Shown piece after piece: positions 57,395 through 64,000 of a DNA stretch of 64,000 bases (the first letter of the stretch is position 1; each line of letters opens with the position of its first letter). The notes beneath the pieces were generated by a model. It did not search any database. It saw only the letters and a list, made by a program, of their open reading frames with translations, and had not been told where the DNA came from. Source of the DNA: Ovis canadensis (Eukaryota; Chordata; Mammalia; Artiodactyla; Bovidae); the NCBI RefSeq assembly GCF_042477335.2, contig NC_091255.1:23352501-23416500 (forward strand). Direction: 5' to 3'. Position numbers and translations under genes: made by a program.

Positions 57395-57880
57395 TTTTTA
57401 CTTATTTTTAATTGGGGGATAATTGCTTTACAGTATGGTGTTGGTTTCTGCCATGCACCAACATGAATCAGCCGTAGGTATACGTGCGTCCCCTCCCTCT
57501 TGGGCCTCCCTCCCATCTCCTACCCATCCCATCTCTCCAGGTTGTCGTGGGGTGCTGGCTTTGAGCTCCCTGTGTCATATAGCAAATTTCCACTTGCTGT
57601 CTAATTTTGCACATATAGGTTTCAGTGCTCTTCTCTCAGTTCGTCCTACCCTCTCCTTCCCTTCTTGTGTCCACAAATCTGTTCTATGTGTCTGCATCTC
57701 CACCGCCGCCCTGCAGATAGGTTCGTCAGTGCCATCTTTCTAGATTCCACATACATGCGTTAGTATACGATAGTTGTTTTTCTGACTTCTTTCACTGTGT
57801 ATAACAGGCTCTAGGCTCATCCACCTTATTTATTAGTTACTGAGTCAAGTACATTCCTTTTTATGACTAAGTAGTACCAG
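57395..57880 (-). mobile_element. L1 3' end
   Basis: 'attgctttacagtatggtgt', 'accaacatgaatcagccgta' and 'ctttttatgactaagtagta' in reversed L1 order. Confidence 0.78.
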
Positions 57881-58455
57881 CTTGACAAATCTTGACATGC
57901 TCCAGCTGGGTCGTTCAAAGCTACCAGGGTCATTCAAAAGCCATTTTAAATTCAACACGTGCAGAACAAGTCATTTTTCTCCCCTCCCCAGTATCTGTTA
58001 TCTGCTCATGTTGCTGTGTGTTTGAAGTCTGTTGATTATATGCACCAGATCTTCCTCCTTCATTCTCCTTGTGCCTCACATCTCTAAATATGCTAAATCT
58101 ATGGTTGCTCAACCCTTTCGATTATATCAGAGTGCTGTTTGATGTGTGTCTTTCCTTCATTCCCACTGTACTGCTTTCATTTATCAGAGGTCAAAAACTA
58201 GATATTTTGTTTAACCAGCCCTGAAGCTTAAAATTTTGCGTGTGAACACTTTGAGGCAAGGCCTGCTCTCCACCCGGCTTACACATACTCCCCGGTCTTA
58301 CGCAATGAAGATGTCACGTTTTACATACTTTGCCTCTAGGGATTTGCTTTTGTACCTTCTGATTCAGAGCCTTATCAGACCTTAGGTGCTTTTGTCGTGT
58401 CACCCTGCACCTTCCTCTGCTCCAGTGCTTCTCATTTCTTGTTGCCAAAGTTGTG

Positions 58456-58726
58456 TTGCTGCTGCTGCTAAGTCGCTTCAGTCGTGTCTGACTCTGTGCG
58501 ACCCCAGAGATGGCAGCCCACCAGGCTCCCCCATCCCTGGGATTCTCCAGGCAAGAATACTGGAGTGGGTTGCCATTGCCTTCTCCAATGCATGAAAGTG
58601 AAAAGTGAAAGTGAAGTCGCTCAGTTGTGTCCATGTGCGACCCCATGGACTGCAGCCCACCAGGCTCCTCCATTCCTGGGATTTTCCAGGCAAGAGTACT
58701 GGAGTGGGGGTGCCATCGCCTTCTAT
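58456..58726 (-). mobile_element. Bov-A2 SINE (dimer)
   Basis: Starts with (GCT)n and 'aagtcgcttcagtcgtgtct'; two reversed A units joined by 'gaaagtgaaaagtgaaagtg'. Confidence 0.88.
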
Positions 58727-58899
58727 GAAAGTTGTGTTACTAAAGGCCAAATCTAATCTTTTTACCGTCAGGATGTCAGAGTGGCGTTGGGTCCCTGTTT
58801 CCTCCTTAGCTGGAGAGGTAAAATCCTTTACAGTTTGACCATACCCTACCTGTTACTCTTGCTTGTTCTGTTTTTAATGTTTAAATTTTATTTACTTTT

Positions 58900-59027
58900 C
58901 CTTTTTTTACTTTTTGGCTGTACTCTGTAGCATGTGGAATTTTAGTTCCCCAACCAGGGATTGACCAATACCCTCTGCATTAGAAGGCAGAGTCTTTCTT
59001 AACCACTGGACCACCAGGGAAGTCTCA
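58900..59027 (-). mobile_element. CHR-type SINE
   Basis: 'tttttggctgtactctgtag' to 'ggaccaccagggaagtc'. Confidence 0.8.
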
Positions 59028-59796
59028 ACTCTTACTTGTTTTATCTTCCTCCCTCTCCTTTCTTCAACCTCACTGACCTTTCCATTTTTCCAGTCCCTGA
59101 TTATACCACGTCCTTTTAGGACAGTGCCTTTTTCTAGGGGGTCCTTCCTTCTCTGACAGGCAAAGTTAGTCATCCCCTAGGAGACCTAGGTCATATGTTA
59201 CACCTTCCCTGACTTCCTCTGGTAGAGTTTTTCCTTATTTGAACTTCTGCAGCAAAGCCTGTCTCTTCTGCTGGATTGTTGAATTCCTTCACTGAACCTG
59301 GTCCTTGGCCTAAAGCTCAGCACCGTCAGACAGTGGCTGAAGGTCAAACCACTAGCCTAAACATCTTTATTAGACTTGGCAGTATTAGAAAACCCATAAG
59401 CTCTCTAGTTAGAAAGTGTGGTTTTGGTTCCTGTTTAATGAACTTGAGCCCATAGTGCTAGTTCCGTATATGTCACCTGGAACCCTCAGGTAACCATCCA
59501 AAATTAATTTGAAGATTGATAGGACTTCCTGAAACCTAGTTCTAGATCATCACCTAAGTAATACAGTACCTTACAGAATTATTCCCTTGTGTCATTTTAT
59601 TTGATACCTATAAGACCCTGTGTTGGGTAGGCTTTATTATGCCTATTTTATCGGTGATTGTAAAGCTACTTCTGACATTGAAGCATACATTCATGTAAGA
59701 TTCAGAGGGAAAACATGTTTTTACACTGCTGTAAGCACCTGGCTTCTCTCTTTGTAGTTAAATATACCTTGTTGTGTTCTATAGAAAAGGTGGTGG

Positions 59797-59998
59797 TTGT
59801 TTAGTTGCTAAGTCATGTCCATACATGTGGCTCCAGGGACTGTAGCCTGCCAGGCCCCTCTGTCCTTGGGATTTCCCAGGCAAGAATACTGGAGTGGGTT
59901 GCTATTTCCTTCTCCAGGGGATCTTCCTGACCCAGGGATTGAACCCGTCTCCTGTATTGGCAGGTGTCTTCTTTACCACTGCACCACCAAGAAAGCCC
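59797..59998 (-). mobile_element. Bov-tA SINE
   Basis: 'gtttagttgctaagtcatgt' to 'gcaccaccaagaaagccc'. Confidence 0.87.
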
Positions 59999-60767
59999 GG
60001 ACAGAAAGGTGCCTTTGCTCAGTAAGTGAGTGCTAAAGGTCTTATCCTTCTGTAAGGTCACTTTATCTTCAGGGCGGATGGAGGAGGTGCCTAGAGCCTG
60101 CTTGGCCTTGAAGAGGCCTGGACCGTGGTCGGAGACCTTGCTCGAAAGGAATGGTACTCCCACTCCAGCCTCAAGCTTTTCTGTTGTGCTTCAAATATCT
60201 AGAAGTTATTAAAATCTACTCAATAGTGGAGTGTCAGACCAGGTTGAGGAATGAAGGGACTCATCACAAAATGGGATAAGCTGAGTGTTAAGAACAGAAG
60301 GAGTTTCACCTTAATTCCAGTAAATGATTATGTTTATTCACAACTTTTGGGGGACTAACATGCCATATGTGGGACTGTGGAATTTGATTATAAAAAGAGG
60401 AACCATCAGGGACATAACCTCTGGTCTACACTGGCATGTGGGATCCAATTTTGGTCCTCCCATACTTAAGAATAAAAATAATTAAAAAGTTTTTTAAAAA
60501 GTCCTTATTGTTATATGTTAAAAAAAAAAAAAAGATTTTAGCTTAGAGAAGCAAGAGCTGAGGGGTGGCTGATTACCATCTTCAAGTATAAGAATAGTTT
60601 TTGCCGGGAGGATTTTGATTAATTGGTCTTCTTGTACTTCAAAGATTTCAGAGGAAATGGGCTTCAGTTGAAGGAGGAGTGATTTTTAATGAATATGAGA
60701 AAGAGTTTCTTGATCATCAAAGTTGGGAAACCTTTGAATGACTGCTGAAAGAGCGTTGAATTTCTGA

Positions 60768-61218
60768 CTGTCAGTTATCCATGACTGTGTAACAGAGCGT
60801 CCTAAAACTTTTGGTGGCTTCAGGTGACATTTTGTTTGTGATTCGGTGTGTTAGTAATTCAGAGGAGGAGGACATACCACTTTGCTCCATTGATGTTGAT
60901 TAGATTGGAGGATCCAAGATGACTTCACTCATGTCTGGGCCTTGGTGCTGTTGGCTGGGACATTTTGGTTGTCCTCCGTGAGGTCCCTGTCTCTCACGGC
61001 CTCTCATCGTTCATTAATCCAGGCTGGGCAGCTTTTTCATGTGCTGTTGGGCTTCCCAGGGGGCCACCGTGCAGCTGCAGGTCCTCTTAAGGTCTAGGCC
61101 CATGTTTCATACAGACACTTCTGCCCCATTTTTTTGGTCTAAGTCAGTCACGCATGTAGCCCACATCCAAGGGGAGGGGACGTGGGTGCCACCTCTTACA
61201 GGGTAGAGTGTCAGTCAC
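60768..61218 (+). mobile_element. Ancient interspersed repeat, same family as 21740-22215
   Basis: 'tcagttatccatgactgtgt', 'aagatgacttcactcatgtc' and 'catccaaggggaggggacgt' follow the same order as a mammal-wide element I cannot name with certainty. Confidence 0.45.
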
Positions 61219-61357
61219 ACTGCAGGAGGGCATGTAGCATGCTTGGGATTATTGTGGTCAGTTCTGGAAACAACTGGCCACACTGACCTTAGAGATTTTA
61301 AGTGAGATAATTATATCAATGCATATTTATTGAGTAGGTGGTTTGGGCGTGTACTTT

Positions 61358-61445
61358 ACACACTCAGCTGCATATCAGAGTCATCTGGGAGATTTTTATA
61401 AGCACAGTCTCCTTAGGCATCACACATGTGACTCAGTATCTCCTG
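61358..61445. mobile_element. MER5-like fragment
   Basis: 'gcatatcagagtcatctggg' then 'cacatgtgactcagtatctc'. Confidence 0.45.
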
Positions 61446-61565
61446 CGGGTGTTCACACATTCTGCGTCCTTTCTCTCAGGTAACTGTCAGTAAAATGAGG
61501 CTGGGGTGAGGGGAGGGAGCAAGACCGATGGAGCAGGTATAGCATATGAAGCAGAACGGCAGGTG

Positions 61566-61715
61566 GGGACTTCCCTGATAGTCCAGTGGCTAAGACGTCT
61601 GGCTCCCAATGCAGGAGCCCTGGTTTGATCCCTGGTCTGGGAACTGGAGCCCACATGCTGCAACTGAAGATCCCACATGGTACAACTAAGGCTTAGTGCA
61701 ACCACTTAAATAGGG
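61566..61715 (+). mobile_element. CHR-type SINE
   Basis: 'ggacttccctgatagtccag' to 'ctaaggcttagtgcaacc'. Confidence 0.8.
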
Positions 61716-62651
61716 AAGTGAAGGAGAAGAACGGTAGGCGCCTTAAAATAGGCCTGCTGGCGTCCTCATGCTTCTAGGACTTGGCTGATGACGCCTTTGC
61801 CTTGCAGCCTCCACCTTCCAGGCTGGAGCCTGTGAATTACATCTCATTGAGTCAATAGAGCACCGAAGGAGTGTTTCTTGATGCCTCGCTTATGTTTTCT
61901 CAGAGTTCGTTTTCCTTCATAGCACTTTCTCCTTCATAGCAATTCCTAGTTTATAATGAAATATTTGTGTGATTATTTGACTGGTATATAATAGATAAAA
62001 GTAGGTCTGCTTTGCTTTCCAGTATCTTAACATAGTGTCTGTCTCATAAAAGGTACTCAGTAACTATTTGTTGAATGAATAAGTGGTTGATTGAAAACGT
62101 GAATGAATGAAGTGAAATTTGAATTTGGTTTTCATGGGTGATTAGAATTTTTGGACAGGTGTAGCAAATGAATGGGAAATTCACATTCCTGAAGCAGAAA
62201 TTGTGGGTTATGTTACCCATATAATTTCAGAAGATTGGAGGAACTTGTTTGGGAAAGATGAAGGGTTTGGTTTTGAGTGTCCGTGGTGTGCTAGATTTGA
62301 GGTCTGGATGTTGAGCAGCCATTTGGAAATTGCTGCTAACACTGAAGGGTGAGATTGAGTCCAGATACTTAGATTTGGAGTTGTCTGACTAAGACGGAGG
62401 AATCTGTTCACCAGACTTAGTGAGCTTCCACTGTGTGCCAGACAACAGCATTGTCCGGAGGGTGAGCTGAAGCCTGACCGATAAGGAGCCGACTTTGTGA
62501 AGAGCTCTGGAGGATGCTCCTGGCAGGAGAGGAGCCACAGTAATACATGAAACTTTTTTTTTTTTTGAGGGAGTCAAAATAAAAGGAGACCACCAAGGGT
62601 GTAGAGTGAGGTGAACGGGAATGATGGCTGGTGAAGAGGGTGGGTGTGTGT

Positions 62652-62842
62652 GTTAGTTGCTCAGTTGTGTCCGACTCTCTGCAGCCCCATGTAGCCTGCT
62701 CCTCCGTCCATGGGATTCTCCAGGCAAGAATACTGTAGTGGGCTGCCATTTCCTTCTCTAGGGAATCTTCCCGACCCAGGGGTCGAACCCGGGTCCCCCA
62801 CACTGGAGGCAGGCTCTATAGTTTGAGGCGCCAGGGAAGCCC
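62652..62842 (-). mobile_element. Bov-tA SINE
   Basis: 'gttagttgctcagttgtgtc' to 'gaggcgccagggaagcccc'. Confidence 0.87.
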
Positions 62843-63073
62843 CGATGGGAGTGGGCAGCACTGGGTAAAGTGGGAGAGGCAGGCAGGGCCCAGATCACCT
62901 GGGGCCTCTGAAGGCCATATAGGGAGTGTAGGCTTTACAAGAGGGCACGGTGGCCTTCAAGCAGGAGAGTAACAGTATTTTGTATTTGATTTATTTTTCC
63001 AGAATACATATTTTAAAAGAGAAGTTTACTTTGACTACTGTGTGGAGAATAGAGTGGCAAAGAGGGCGCTAGG

Positions 63074-63230
63074 GTCTTCCCCTGGTGGCGCAGTGGTTAA
63101 GAATTGGCCTGCCAATGCAGGGGACGAAGGAACTAACATCTCACACTCCGATGGGAAACTAAGCCCCCGTGTAGTGACTGAGACTCGATGCAGCCAAAAA
63201 TAAATGAATAAATAAATATAAAAAAATGAA
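63074..63230 (+). mobile_element. CHR-type SINE
   Basis: 'tcttcccctggtggcgcagt' to 'gccaaaaataaatgaataaa'. Confidence 0.8.
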
Positions 63231-63817
63231 ACAGCAACAACAACATGAAGGGGTCAGTGAGGAGGAGTTTGCTCTAGTTCTTGAGAAAGATAGTGACATG
63301 TAAGACAGGGTATGGCCATGGACACAGGCAGGATGTTTGCAGGATATATTTTGAAAGTAAATCCAACAGCGTTCACTAGAGAAGGAAAGCAAGAATGGTT
63401 AGTGCAGAGCCCCAGGGGACATTTAGGGGACAAAAGGAGGAGCCAGGGAAGGACAGGGAGGAAAATGGCTCTTCAAAGGAGAGCCAGACTATTGTGTTTT
63501 CAGCGTGAACCAAAGGGAAGAACGAGGTAGGTCATTGGTATCTGGGAGGTTGTCGAGGTTTGATGTAGGAAAAAGCCACGCATTTAGTTATCACAAGATC
63601 ATTGATGACCTTGGAGAAAGGGCTTTTAGCAGAGAGGAGCAGAGTTCATGAACAACTGTGTGGTGTGGAAGTGAAGTGGAGCACCATCTGTTCTGGGGGA
63701 GCAGGGGGAAGCTGGGGATTGAAGAGGAAGAGAGACTGAACTGAGAGCTCAGTTTGTGCAAACGTGTGTGTAGAGAGAAATGTGTGTGTAGAGGCAGGTT
63801 TTCTAAAATCTTTGATG

Positions 63818-63880
63818 GACCAGTATTTACTGAGCATGTATTCTGTATCATTCACGGTGCTGGGAGCTATACCAAGTCTA
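63818..63880. mobile_element. L2/MIR-like 3' fragment
   Basis: 'tttactgagcatgtattctg' then 'cacggtgctgggagctatac' is the familiar 'tgagcacctactatgtgcc..ggtgctggg' end. Confidence 0.5.
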
Positions 63881-64000
63881 TTCTGTTTACCTTTGTCTCA
63901 AAACAATTTCCATAGACGTATGATGATCTCCAAGATGAATTTCCAAATTCTTGGGACAGATATAACCTTCCTTTGGAGTATGGGAAGAAATTATTAGAGC

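Larger units (their letters stand above)
35084..64000 (+). other. RFFL: Presumed RFFL intron 1, no coding exon recognised
   Basis: Nearly 29 kb without a reading frame I can link to a protein family. The open frames present are short and mostly lie in SINEs, LINEs or simple repeats. RFFL in human spans over 80 kb with long 5' introns, which fits. If the CpG island belongs to another transcript, this label fails. Confidence 0.45.

Overview
The window is nuclear DNA of a ruminant, most likely a bovid (cattle, sheep, goat or a relative). The evidence is the repeat content: two long BovB (RTE-type) LINE copies plus several BovB 3' ends, about thirty Bov-A / Bov-A2 / Bov-tA SINEs, and more than twenty CHR-type tRNA-Glu-like SINEs. 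Older layers of L1, MIR and MER5-like elements lie beneath them. Genes are interrupted by GT-AG introns. There is nothing prokaryotic or viral in the window.

Layout. (1) Positions 1-1062 are the 3' flank and probable 3' UTR of FNDC8. (2) FNDC8 lies on the minus strand, with four coding exons between 12674 and 1063 that give a 321-residue fibronectin type III protein. Its 8.1-kb first intron holds a nearly complete but dead BovB. (3) A CpG island at about 13980-14740 separates FNDC8 from RAD51D, which reads the other way. (4) RAD51D lies on the plus strand, with ten coding exons from 14411 to 25234. I could assign every splice site, giving a 338-residue RAD51 paralog with intact Walker A and B motifs and a C-terminal insertion made by a short in-frame tandem duplication. 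(5) Positions 25235-34500 hold the RAD51D 3' UTR and a repeat-rich spacer with a second, 5'-truncated BovB. (6) A second CpG island at about 34540-35280 has four evenly spaced GC boxes and a plausible splice donor at 35083/35084. From the human gene order (FNDC8-RAD51D-RFFL) I infer that it is the RFFL promoter and non-coding first exon. (7) Positions 35084-64000 contain no coding exon that I can recognise and probably are RFFL intron 1.

How the genes relate. RAD51D acts in homologous recombination as part of the BCDX2 complex. FNDC8 is a little-studied, testis-enriched protein. RFFL is an E3 ubiquitin ligase. They are neighbours by conserved synteny, not partners in one pathway. CTCF-like motifs occur at both CpG islands (plus strand) and just upstream of RAD51D exon 7 (minus strand).

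I found no new multi-gene system. The most useful observations are the RAD51D C-terminal duplication, the CTCF-like motif layout, a perfect 20-bp inverted repeat in RAD51D intron 8, a 23-bp minisatellite inside a MER5-like element, a diverged duplicate of the window's left end inside RAD51D intron 3, and several nested insertions whose order can be read from target-site duplications. Repeat family names come from recognising consensus features by eye, and repeat borders are approximate unless a target-site duplication is cited.
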